From contig JAODAY010000178.1 in NCBI GenBank assembly GCA_025463665.1, positions 1 to 10,755 on the forward strand: a DNA stretch of 10,755 nt, in the 5' to 3' direction. This stretch comes from Microbacteriaceae bacterium. GTDB lineage: Bacteria > Actinomycetota > Actinomycetes > Actinomycetales > Microbacteriaceae. The notes under the pieces were generated by a model. The model was not told the DNA's origin, did not search any database, and saw only the letters and a program-made list of their open reading frames with translations. The position numbers and the translations under genes were made by a program. This document shows, one piece after another, positions 1-7,657 of the stretch (within the stretch, counting starts at the first letter, position 1; every line of letters begins with the position of its first letter).

Positions 1-504
1 TGGCATCCGGAGGGTCTCTCGGCCGAGCGGCTCGCCGCTCTTCTCTACGGCCGGAGCGACGCGGTCGTCACCCTGCGTGCGGAGATGGTGCGGCTCAGAC
101 GCGTGATCGAGGCCGTCGACCCGACGCTCGTTCCCGTCTCGCGGCCCTACCGACTGCCACGGCCGCTCGAGCTCGACGCCGCCCGCATGCTCGCCCTCCT
201 CGACCGCGGAACCCACCGTGTCGCCCTCGGCACCTACGCCGGCCCGGTGCTGCCGACCTCGACGGCGCCGGGGGTGCGTGACATCCGTGACGAGGTGAGC
301 GGGCGGTTGCGTGAGGCGCTGCTCACCGACGCGGCGGTCGACACCCTGCTTGCCTACGCCCGCAGCGACGAGGCCGCGGGCGACGCCGAGGTGTGGAACG
401 CGTGCCTGCGGTTGCTCCCCCCTCGATCGCCGAAGCGCGCCGGCGTGGTGGCGCGGCTGGAGCAGATCGAGCGGGAGATCGCCGCGGCATCCGTTCGCAA
501 CTGA
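1..504 (+). CDS. Probable GAF/HTH-type transcriptional regulator, C-terminal part (5' end outside window)
   Basis: The frame is open from base 1 and ends at TGA 502-504, so 167 C-terminal residues are visible and the start lies to the left. The segment begins [18 protein letters not shown], followed by [12 protein letters not shown]. This looks like a DNA-binding helical unit: a helix, a turn, and then an Arg-rich recognition-like helix. The rest is an Ala/Leu/Arg-rich helical tail. In Actinobacteria, GAF-domain regulators with this kind of C-terminus are often found directly upstream of exaC-type aldehyde dehydrogenase genes, and that is the arrangement here: the dehydrogenase starts 77 bp downstream on the same strand. 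I infer that it controls the dehydrogenase/DUF779 unit. The sensory GAF part cannot be seen, so the family call rests on the C-terminus and the context. Other HTH regulator classes remain possible. Confidence 0.55.
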   Translation, partial: WHPEGLSAERLAALLYGRSDAVVTLRAEMVRLRRVIEAVDPTLVPVSRPYRLPRPLELDAARMLALLDRGTHRVALGTYAGPVLPTSTAPGVRDIRDEVSGRLREALLTDAAVDTLLAYARSDEAAGDAEVWNACLRLLPPRSPKRAGVVARLEQIEREIAAASVRN

Positions 505-581
505 TCGCAACCTGCGTCGACGTAGCCTTCGAGGAGCGCCCACCCGCGCCCTCAGACAAAGTCGTCGACAGGAGAACAACA

Positions 582-2105
<1,524 letters not shown>

Positions 2106-2127
2106 GCCAACACGAGTGGACCGTAGC

Positions 2128-2157
2128 GGTGGCCGGCGTCTTGACGGGCCGGCCACC
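2128..2157 (+). terminator. Intercistronic GC-rich hairpin after the aldehyde dehydrogenase gene
   Basis: Perfect 10-bp arms GGTGGCCGGC (2128-2137) and GCCGGCCACC (2148-2157) enclose a 10-nt loop, 22 nt after the dehydrogenase stop codon. Only two T residues follow, so it is a weak intrinsic terminator at best. It may instead reduce read-through into the DUF779 gene or protect the 3' end of the dehydrogenase mRNA. The downstream ribosome binding site (2171-2174) lies outside the stem. Confidence 0.6.
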
Positions 2158-2182
2158 TTCACAACGCAAAGGAGAGCGCACC

Positions 2183-2587
2183 ATGATCGAAGCCACCGTG
2201 GAGATTCCGGGGGAGACTAAGGCGCGCGTGGCCCTCACCGCGGAATCCGTCGATCTCCTGCGCAAGCTGTGGGAGGCGAACGGGCCGCTCATGTTTCACC
2301 AGTCCGGCGGGTGCTGCGACGGCAGTTCACCCATGTGCTACCCCGAGGGCGACTTCATCACCTCCGACAACGACATCCTCCTCGGAGTGCTCGACATCGC
2401 CTACGACCAGGGATCGAAGCCGATCAATTTCTGGATGTCGCGGGAGCAGTTCGAGTACTGGAGCCACACCTTCCTGACCGTCGACGTCGTGAAGGGGCGA
2501 GGCAGCGGGTTCTCGCTCGAGGCACCAGAGGGACTGCGTTTCATGATCCGGTCGACGCTCATGGAGGATGCGAAGCCGTTCAGCTGA
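2183..2587 (+). CDS. DUF779 domain-containing protein
   Basis: This 134-aa protein matches the DUF779 family, which has no established biochemical role that I know of. Start ATG 2183 is chosen because AAAGGAG ends at 2174, 8 nt before it. The most striking feature is the segment MFHQSGGCCDGSSPMCYP, which carries His39, Cys44, Cys45 and Cys52. This is a plausible metal or redox site. The C-terminal half is rich in aromatic residues (FWMSREQFEYWSHTF). There is no signal peptide or membrane segment, so it is cytosolic. It lies 77 bp after the aldehyde dehydrogenase stop and is probably co-transcribed with it, although a hairpin sits between them. The recurring neighbourhood of DUF779 with ExaC-type dehydrogenases suggests an accessory role in aldehyde oxidation, but that is inference from context. 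Confidence 0.88.
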   Translation: MIEATVEIPGETKARVALTAESVDLLRKLWEANGPLMFHQSGGCCDGSSPMCYPEGDFITSDNDILLGVLDIAYDQGSKPINFWMSREQFEYWSHTFLTVDVVKGRGSGFSLEAPEGLRFMIRSTLMEDAKPFS

Positions 2588-2625
2588 GCGTCGGGGGTGT
2601 CGGCGGCATCGGGCAGACTTGACTC

Positions 2626-4296
2626 GTGCACGTCGTCCTCTCCCGAAGCCCTCGCGGCGTCTGCGCCCAGCGGCTCGATGACGACGGCACGGCGCGCGAC
2701 GTCGCCCAGAATGTCGCCGAGCACGACCTGCCGGCCTTCATCGGTCGCCTCGAGCGGGAGCGACCCCGCTGGGTGTGGGATGACACGACTCGCTGGTATC
2801 CGCAGCTTCTCGCCGCGGGGCTGAGGCTCGAGCGCTGCGTCGACCTCCGTCTCTCGCACGCGATCCTGCGCGGGTCGACGCTGACGGCCGCCTCGCGCCT
2901 GGCGCGCGCGCCGAGAGGAGCGTGGGACGCCGCGACGCCGCTCGCCGACAAACCGGAGACACACAGCGCGTTGTTCGACTTCGCCGTCGAGCCCGCGCAC
3001 GGCGCCGGCGACTCGCCGCTGGAGGAGTTCCTGCTGCAGCAGGAGGCGATCGCGGCATCCGCCGAACCCGGCCGGATCAGCCGGTTGCTCGCCGCCGAGA
3101 GCGCAGGCGCGCTCATCGCGAGCGAGATGAAGTTCGCGGGGCTGCCCTGGCAGGCGGGCCTTCACGAGGAGCTGCTCGTCGAACTGCTGGGCGACAGGCC
3201 GGCGCCGGGCGCGCGACCGGCGAGACTCGAGGAGCTCGCCCGACGCATGCGCGAGATTCTGCAGGTGAGCGACGTCAATCCCGACTCACCGGCCGAGCTG
3301 CTGAAGACGCTGCGAGGCACCGGGCTGCAGGTCGCCTCGACCAGGTCGTGGGAGCTCAAGGAGATCGACCACCCGGTGATCGCGCCGCTGCTCGAGTACA
3401 AGAAGCTCGCGCGCCTGCTCACCGCGAACGGCTGGACCTGGCTCGAGACCTGGGTCGCCGACGGCCGGTTCCGTGCCGACTACGTGCCGGGCGGGACCGC
3501 GACGGGCCGCTGGGGGGCGAGCGGCGGAGGGGCGCTGCAGCTTCCCAAGCAGATTCGCGGTGCGGTCGTCGCCGACCCCGGCTGGAAGCTCGTCGTCGCC
3601 GACGCGGCGCAACTCGAGCCGCGCATCCTCACCGCGCTGAGCGCCGACCGTCGCATGGCCGAGGCGGGCCGCGGCGACCTCTACGAGGGCATCGTGGCGA
3701 GCGGCGCCGTCGCGACCAGGGCACAGGCGAAGGTCGCGATGCTCGGCGCTATGTACGGCGCGACCGCGGGCGAGGGCGGCAGGCTCATGCCCGCGCTCAC
3801 CCGCGCTTTTCCCCAGGCGATCGCCATGGTCGAGGCGGCCGCCCGTGCGGGGGAACGCGGCGAGGTCGTGACGACCAGGCTCGGCCGCAGCTCCCCGGTG
3901 CCCGGCGACGAGTGGCGTGACCTGCAACAGGCCGGTTCGGCTCAGGATGCCACGGAGGCGACCCGGCGCGCGGCCGGCGGGCAGGCCCGCAGCTGGGGCC
4001 GCTTCACGCGCAACTTCATCGTGCAGGGAACCGCCGCGGAGTGGGCCCTGTGCTGGATGGCCGGCCTGCGTGGGCGATTGTGGCAGCTCGGCGACGGCGG
4101 CCTCGCCGAGAGGCCGCACCTCGTGTTCTTTCTGCACGACGAGGTGATCGTGCACACTCCGGCGGAGCTGGCAGACCGCGTCGTCGCCGAACTTCGGGCC
4201 GCGGCATCCGACGCCGGGCGCCTGATATTCGGTGCGATGCCCGTCACGTTCCCGATCACGACGGCCGTAGTCGACAACTACGGCCAGGCCAAGTAG
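2626..4296 (+). CDS. Family A DNA polymerase (PolA-like), without 5' nuclease and with degenerate 3'-5' exonuclease domain
   Basis: This 556-aa protein is usually annotated as 'bifunctional 3'-5' exonuclease/DNA polymerase' in Actinobacteria. It is distinct from full-length PolA (about 900 aa). The polymerase core is recognisable throughout: GTATGRWG in the template-binding region, motif A DAAQLEPR with catalytic Asp326, the O-helix with Arg365, Lys369 and Tyr377-Gly378, a LGRSSPVP turn, VQGTAAEWA, and motif C FFLHDEV with His504-Asp505-Glu506. The O-helix position equal to Phe762 of E. coli Pol I is Leu here. The N-terminal ~150 residues occupy the place of the proofreading domain but lack the DxE motif. 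Start GTG 2626 is the first possible one, because an in-frame TGA lies at 2620-2622. No clear Shine-Dalgarno precedes it, so it may be leaderless or coupled to the DUF779 gene 38 bp upstream. A role in repair synthesis is likely but inferred. Confidence 0.88.
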   Translation: MHVVLSRSPRGVCAQRLDDDGTARDVAQNVAEHDLPAFIGRLERERPRWVWDDTTRWYPQLLAAGLRLERCVDLRLSHAILRGSTLTAASRLARAPRGAWDAATPLADKPETHSALFDFAVEPAHGAGDSPLEEFLLQQEAIAASAEPGRISRLLAAESAGALIASEMKFAGLPWQAGLHEELLVELLGDRPAPGARPARLEELARRMREILQVSDVNPDSPAELLKTLRGTGLQVASTRSWELKEIDHPVIAPLLEYKKLARLLTANGWTWLETWVADGRFRADYVPGGTATGRWGASGGGALQLPKQIRGAVVADPGWKLVVADAAQLEPRILTALSADRRMAEAGRGDLYEGIVASGAVATRAQAKVAMLGAMYGATAGEGGRLMPALTRAFPQAIAMVEAAARAGERGEVVTTRLGRSSPVPGDEWRDLQQAGSAQDATEATRRAAGGQARSWGRFTRNFIVQGTAAEWALCWMAGLRGRLWQLGDGGLAERPHLVFFLHDEVIVHTPAELADRVVAELRAAASDAGRLIFGAMPVTFPITTAVVDNYGQAK

Positions 4297-4299
4297 CCG

Positions 4300-4975
4300 C
4301 TACTCGAAGTCGGCGAGCCAGAGGTCGGGGCCGAAGACCTCGTACTGGATGTCGCGTGCCGACACGCCGCGCTCGATGAGACCGCTGCGCACCGACTGCA
4401 TGAAGGGCAGAGGCCCGCAGAGGTAGTAGGCGGCGTCGTCGGGGAGGGCGATGGTGCTGACGTGCAGACGTACTGGCCGGGGAGGGACGGCTTGACGTCG
4501 CGCTCGTGCGCCGTACGGTGTCGGGAGAGAGCCCCGCCGCGTCGTACATCACGCGCTCCGCGTTGATCAGCGTGTTGGCCATGAGCCAATACACCTCGTC
4601 CCATGCGGCGGCGACCGCGGTGGTCACGGCGTCGCCGAGCACGTCGACGATGGCCCACATCAGGTGGTCGTGCACGATCTGGTACTGCTCGGCCCCCAGA
4701 CCCAGGGACAGGTGCTTGTGGGAGATGCGGGCGAGCAGGTGGTCGGGCAGTTCGCCGGGCGTGTTCACCAGGAAGCTGGCGAACGCCGCGACGGAACCGG
4801 CAAGGGCCTGCTGCTGGCGACCGTCCGCCTGGTTGCCCCGGTTGACGAGGCCGTCCATGAGGTCGGGCCGCTCGTCGAACATGTGGCTGTAGAAGCGCCG
4901 GGCGATTTCTGCGAGGTTCTCGCCCACGACGGGCAATGTCTGCTCGATGACCGGGAAAGAGGTAGCGGACAGCAT
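4300..4975 (-). pseudogene. hmp: Flavohaemoglobin (NO dioxygenase), internally deleted and frameshifted
   Basis: Flavohaemoglobin converts nitric oxide to nitrate using a haem globin plus an FAD/NAD(P)H reductase. Here the globin domain (about 150 residues from ATG 4975) is complete, with B10 Tyr29, distal Gln54, proximal His88 in SHKHLSL, and Tyr98. GAGGAG (4988-4983) precedes ATG 4975 by 7 nt. After AGLSPDTV the frame is lost. DVKPSLPGQYV, the start of the FAD domain, appears in a second frame (4499-4467). The C-terminal piece STIALPDDAAYYLCGPLPFM and onward to DLWLADFE-stop lies in a third frame (4464-4300). The whole locus is 676 bp, whereas the family is about 390-400 codons, so about 160-175 codons are gone, nearly all from the reductase. 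The conserved Trp after the globin domain also appears to be Arg. Translation from 4975 would give the globin plus a nonsense tail running to about 4256, into the polymerase gene. A globin-only function is possible but unproven. Confidence 0.85.
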
Positions 4976-4990
4976 GGTGAAGCTCCTCAT

Positions 4991-5278
4991 TGCGATGATT
5001 CGTGCTTCGGTGCGCGGCCTCGAGCGGGCCTTCAGTGGTCTGCTTTGAGCGATCGGCTTCGAGTGGTCGACGCATGGCCAACCGTACGCCCCGACGAGCG
5101 AGTCACGAGCCAGACGGCTGGGGCAGGGCGGTTCGACGGCCGCGACGGAACATCGACATGACCGTGGTCGCGGGCATGATCGACGAGTCGCGAGGGCTCC
5201 CGGGCGGCGAGTGATAAGTCCGTGTCATCCGCAAGCCTGTGTATTCACCGATCTCGCTCGCACGGGCGCGTCGCGGCA
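4991..5278. other. Non-coding stretch between the decayed hmp gene and the DUF3145 promoter
   Basis: No convincing gene is visible on either strand. The short frames here have no recognisable product and no good ribosome binding sites. The - strand must hold any promoter for the hmp remnant, but I cannot point to clear -35/-10 boxes. No nsrR-type regulator gene lies next to hmp. Base composition is GC-rich like the neighbouring genes until about 5279, where it becomes noticeably more AT-rich. Confidence 0.5.
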
Positions 5279-5308
5279 TTGTTCTTTCCCGCGTTCATCG
5301 GGCATAAT
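5279..5308 (+). promoter_or_regulatory. Candidate sigma-70-like promoter for the DUF3145 gene
   Basis: TTGTTC (5279-5284) and CATAAT (5303-5308) are separated by 18 nt. Each resembles the housekeeping -35 and -10 consensus, in a locally AT-rich patch of an otherwise GC-rich window. The predicted transcription start, near 5315, would fall at the edge of the palindrome at 5314-5329, leaving a leader of about 95 nt before GTG 5410. A weaker alternative -10 (TTAATA, 5337-5342) has no good -35 box. Confidence 0.5.
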
Positions 5309-5313
5309 TCAAC

Positions 5314-5329
5314 TAACGGCTTGCCGTTA
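5314..5329. promoter_or_regulatory. Operator-like perfect palindrome upstream of the DUF3145 gene
   Basis: TAACGGC-TT-GCCGTTA is a perfect inverted repeat (7-bp arms, 2-nt centre) placed just after the candidate -10 box, where a repressor dimer would block transcription start. The stem is too short and isolated for a terminator, and no T-tract follows. I do not recognise the site as the box of a known regulator. Confidence 0.5.
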
Positions 5330-5343
5330 TTCAAACTTAATAC

Positions 5344-5357
5344 GCGCGGTCACGCGC
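5344..5357 (+). other. Short leader hairpin before the DUF3145 gene
   Basis: GCGCG (5344-5348) and CGCGC (5353-5357) can pair around the 4-nt loop GTCA in the probable 5' untranslated region, 52 nt before the start codon. It is short, and such pairs arise often by chance in GC-rich DNA. Confidence 0.25.
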
Positions 5358-5409
5358 ATCCGGTTGTCAGGTCGATGGGGAAGTCGCACCTAACAGAACG
5401 GAGAAGATC

Positions 5410-5913
5410 GTGACTGCACTAAACGCTCGCGGAGTGCTCTATGTGCATTCCGCTCCTCGTGCTCTCTGCCCGCACATCGAGTGGGCTGCAGGTCGCGCGA
5501 TCGATCGCGCCGTGAACTTTCGCTGGGCCGACCAGCCAGCGCTCAAAGGGGTGCAACGCACCGAATTCTTCTGGGAGGGCCCCCGGGGCACGGGTGCCGC
5601 CATTGCTTCGGCGCTGCGTGGCTGGGAGCACCTGCGCTATGAGGTGACCGAGGATGCCACCCCGGGCAGCGACGGCGGACGCTGGATGCACACGCCCGAC
5701 CTCGGCATCTTTTTCGCACAGACCGACACCGCGGGCAACATCGTCATACCGGAGGACCGCTTGCGCTACGCGATGGAGGTCGCCGGGTCGAACGCCCTCG
5801 AGCTGCACCGGGAGCTTCGGCTCGCCCTCGGTCAGGCCTGGGACGACGAACTCGAGGCGTTCCGCTACGCGAGCGCCGACAACCAGGTGGTCTGGCTGCA
5901 CAAGGTCGGCTGA
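5410..5913 (+). CDS. DUF3145 domain-containing protein
   Basis: This 167-aa cytosolic protein belongs to DUF3145, a family confined to Actinobacteria as far as I know and of unknown function. Recognisable conserved stretches are RGVLYVHSAPRALCPHIEWA near the N-terminus, FFWEGPRGTG in the middle, DLGIFFAQTDTAGNI, and the C-terminal ELRLALGQAWDDELE. Start GTG 5410 is supported by GGAG (5400-5403), 6 nt upstream, and by the fit to the family N-terminus. There is no signal peptide or membrane segment. The gene converges on the fatty acid synthase cluster. Related genes also lie near the fas cluster in mycobacteria (I believe Rv2239c, near fabD Rv2243), so a conserved link to lipid or central carbon metabolism is plausible, but no biochemical function follows from the sequence. 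Its own promoter and operator-like palindrome lie upstream. Confidence 0.9.
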   Translation: MTALNARGVLYVHSAPRALCPHIEWAAGRAIDRAVNFRWADQPALKGVQRTEFFWEGPRGTGAAIASALRGWEHLRYEVTEDATPGSDGGRWMHTPDLGIFFAQTDTAGNIVIPEDRLRYAMEVAGSNALELHRELRLALGQAWDDELEAFRYASADNQVVWLHKVG

Positions 5914-5927
5914 GTCTCGCCCCGAAC

Positions 5928-5988
5928 GTGTCGAGGGGCCCGGAGAGTCTGACCCCGGGCACCTCGACACCTCTGTCGCCTTCTTTGT
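5928..5988 (+). terminator. Transcription terminator between the DUF3145 gene and fabF
   Basis: GTGTCGAGG (5928-5936) pairs with CCTCGACAC (5962-5970). After one G/A mismatch, GCCCGG (5938-5943) pairs with CCGGGC (5955-5960), around an 11-nt loop. That gives 15 base pairs in all. A pyrimidine-rich tail with several T residues (CTTCTTTGTT, about 5979-5988) follows on the + strand, so it should stop DUF3145 transcripts. On the - strand the hairpin also lies 30 nt past the fabF stop codon, but without a T-tract, so it may serve both directions unequally. Confidence 0.75.
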
Positions 5989-6000
5989 TGGCGCGGGCGC

Positions 6001-7245
6001 CTACTCGTAGCTGCGGAACGCCACGACGGAATTGTGGCCGCCGAAGCCGAACGAGTTGCTGATCGCGAGCAGCGGTCCGTCGCCGAGGGCGCGGGGGCTA
6101 GTCACGACGTCGAGCGGGATCGCGGGGTCTTGTTCGGTGAGGTTGATCGTCGGGGGAGCGGTGCGCTCGTGCAGCGCCAGGATCGTGAAGATTGCCTCGA
6201 GTGCGCCGGTGCCGCCGAGGAGGTGACCGGTGGAGGCCTTGGTGGCCGATACGGGAATCTCGTGGATGCGTTCTCCGAATACGGCGAGAAGAGCGTTGTA
6301 CTCGGCGATGTCGCCCACCGGGGTACTCGTGGCGTGCGCGTTGATGTGCATGACGTCGTCGGGAGTGGCGCCTGCCTGCTCCAGTGCCGCACGCACCGCA
6401 CGGGCTGCGCCCGCGCCCTCGGGGTCGGGAGCCGTGATGTGGAATGAATCGCTCGTCACTCCGCCGCCGGCGAGTTCGGCGTAGATGCGTGCGCCGCGGG
6501 CGAGGGCGTGCTCTTCGGTCTCGAGGATGATGCTTGCCGCACCCTCCCCGAGCACGAAGCCGTCGCGCGACACGTCGTAGGGACGCGATGCGGTCTCGGG
6601 GGAGTCGTTGCGGCGCGACAGGGCCTGCATCGCGGCGAAGGCGGCAATCGGCAGCGGGTGCACCACCGATTCGGTGCCGCCGGCGATGACGACGTCGGCC
6701 AGGCCCTTCTGCAGGTGATCGTAGGCATTCGCGATGGCTTCGGTGCTCGACGCGCACGCCGAGACGTCGGTGCGGGCATAAGCGCGCGCACCGAGGCTCA
6801 TGCTGATCGCGGCGGCTGCGGCGTTCGGCATCAGCATCGGGATCGTCATGGGGAGAACGCGGCGCGGGCCCTTCTCCTTCAGCGTGTCCCACGCGTCGAG
6901 GAGGGTCCACAGTCCACCGATGCCGGTGGAGTAGTCAACGCCGATGCGGTCGGGGTCGACGGCAGAATCGGTGAGCCCGGCGTCGGCCCAGGCCTCACGC
7001 GCGGAGATGAGGGCGAACTGGCTGGAGGGGTCGAGACGCTTGACCTCCTGGCGCTCGAGAACGTCGCCGGGACGCACCTTCGCCTGCCCGGCGAAGGTCA
7101 CGGGCAGTTCGTGCGTGGTCACCCACTCGTGTTCGATCGGGTGCACACCGGATTCGCCGGCGAGCAGTGCGGCCCAGGATTCGGGCGCGGTTCCGCCGAG
7201 AGGCGAGGTCGCCCCGATTCCGGTTACAACAATCTTCTTGGTCAC
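6001..7245 (-). CDS. fabF: Beta-ketoacyl-ACP synthase II (elongating condensing enzyme)
   Basis: This 414-aa protein has the standard FabF length. It elongates acyl-ACP by decarboxylative condensation with malonyl-ACP in the type II fatty acid synthase. The Cys-His-His triad is intact: Cys164 in DVSACASST, His304 in INAHATSTP and His341 in ASTGHLLGGTGA, with the supporting Lys in the SATKAST motif. The C-terminal SNSFGFGGHN loop, which gates the active site, is also present. Start GTG 7245 is supported by AAAGGA about 7-8 nt upstream and by the family N-terminus TKKIVVTGIG. It is the last gene of the fab cluster. It lies 86 bp after acpP, a gap that holds a strong hairpin, and is followed by the terminator shared with the DUF3145 gene. 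The mycobacterial counterparts are KasA/KasB, but nothing here shows specialisation for very long chains. Confidence 0.95.
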   Translation of the reverse strand: MTKKIVVTGIGATSPLGGTAPESWAALLAGESGVHPIEHEWVTTHELPVTFAGQAKVRPGDVLERQEVKRLDPSSQFALISAREAWADAGLTDSAVDPDRIGVDYSTGIGGLWTLLDAWDTLKEKGPRRVLPMTIPMLMPNAAAAAISMSLGARAYARTDVSACASSTEAIANAYDHLQKGLADVVIAGGTESVVHPLPIAAFAAMQALSRRNDSPETASRPYDVSRDGFVLGEGAASIILETEEHALARGARIYAELAGGGVTSDSFHITAPDPEGAGAARAVRAALEQAGATPDDVMHINAHATSTPVGDIAEYNALLAVFGERIHEIPVSATKASTGHLLGGTGALEAIFTILALHERTAPPTINLTEQDPAIPLDVVTSPRALGDGPLLAISNSFGFGGHNSVVAFRSYE

Positions 7246-7284
7246 AACAACATCCTTTGTCGGTCACGATCTCACTCGCGGGCG

Positions 7285-7313
7285 TGGCCGGTTCGCTCTC
7301 GAGCGACCGGCCA
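7285..7313 (-). promoter_or_regulatory. Intercistronic hairpin between acpP and fabF
   Basis: TGGCCGGT (7285-7292) pairs perfectly with ACCGGCCA (7306-7313), and the inner CGCTC (7294-7298) pairs with GAGCG (7301-7305). This gives 13 bp with a single unpaired T (7293) and a 2-nt loop. On the transcribed - strand it lies 18 nt after the acpP stop, and no T-tract follows. It therefore looks like an mRNA-stabilising or partially terminating structure. It could give more acpP than fabF transcript, since cells need ACP in large excess. Confidence 0.6.
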
Positions 7314-7331
7314 GCCGCGGATGGGTGGCGC

Positions 7332-7580
7332 TTAGCCCTGCGCTGCGGTGATGAAGGTGACGGCGTCTCCCACCGTCTTGAGGTTCTTGACCTCGTCGTC
7401 GGGGATCTTGACGTCAAACTTCTCTTCAGCGTTGACAACGATCGTCATCATCGAGATCGAGTCGATGTCGAGATCGTCGGTGAACGACTTACCCAGCTCG
7501 ACCGAATCTGCAGCGATTCCGGTTTCGTCGTTGACGAGCTCGGCGAGGCCGGCGAGAACTTCTTCGGTGGACAGTGCCAT
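7332..7580 (-). CDS. acpP: Acyl carrier protein
   Basis: This 82-aa, acidic, all-helical protein carries the growing acyl chain on a 4'-phosphopantetheine arm. The attachment site is Ser41 in DLDIDSISM, a slight variant of the classic DSL motif (DSI here), which is common in Actinobacteria. The start ATG 7580 has AGGAG (7592-7588) 7 nt upstream, one of the best ribosome binding sites in the window, in line with the high expression ACP needs. It lies between fabH (77 bp upstream) and fabF in the usual actinobacterial order. The hairpin just after its stop may stabilise its mRNA. Confidence 0.97.
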   Translation of the reverse strand: MALSTEEVLAGLAELVNDETGIAADSVELGKSFTDDLDIDSISMMTIVVNAEEKFDVKIPDDEVKNLKTVGDAVTFITAAQG

Positions 7581-7657
7581 GTGTTTTCTCCTAAGGGTGT
7601 GTCGTGTGACCGAGAGTTAGTTTAGGGCAGACGCAGGAATGCGCCTCGAGCGGCTCA

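Noticed and set aside
515..569. CGTCGACG and GTCGAC palindromes upstream of the aldehyde dehydrogenase
   Set aside because: Short self-complementary GC-rich words are expected by chance, and there is no spacing or promoter context to support an operator.
4976..5010. Possible NsrR-like site (CACGAATCATCGCAATGAG on the - strand) before hmp
   Set aside because: The match to Streptomyces NsrR sites is partial, the dyad is only 4 bp, and it overlaps the ribosome binding site. This is too weak to call.
4278..5081. 267-codon - strand frame through the hmp locus that contains PGQYV
   Set aside because: Only the short PGQYV stretch is real, as a fragment of the hmp FAD domain. The rest is an out-of-frame reading of the globin region.
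5158..5214. 18-codon frame starting ATG 5158 that could be a leader peptide
   Set aside because: There is no convincing ribosome binding site, and it lies upstream of the candidate DUF3145 promoter, so it would not be in that transcript.
7619..7647. Possible separate acpP promoter (TAAACT as -10 on the - strand, 7624-7619)
   Set aside because: The hexamer 17 nt upstream (GAGGCG) does not resemble a -35 box, so there is no second line of support.
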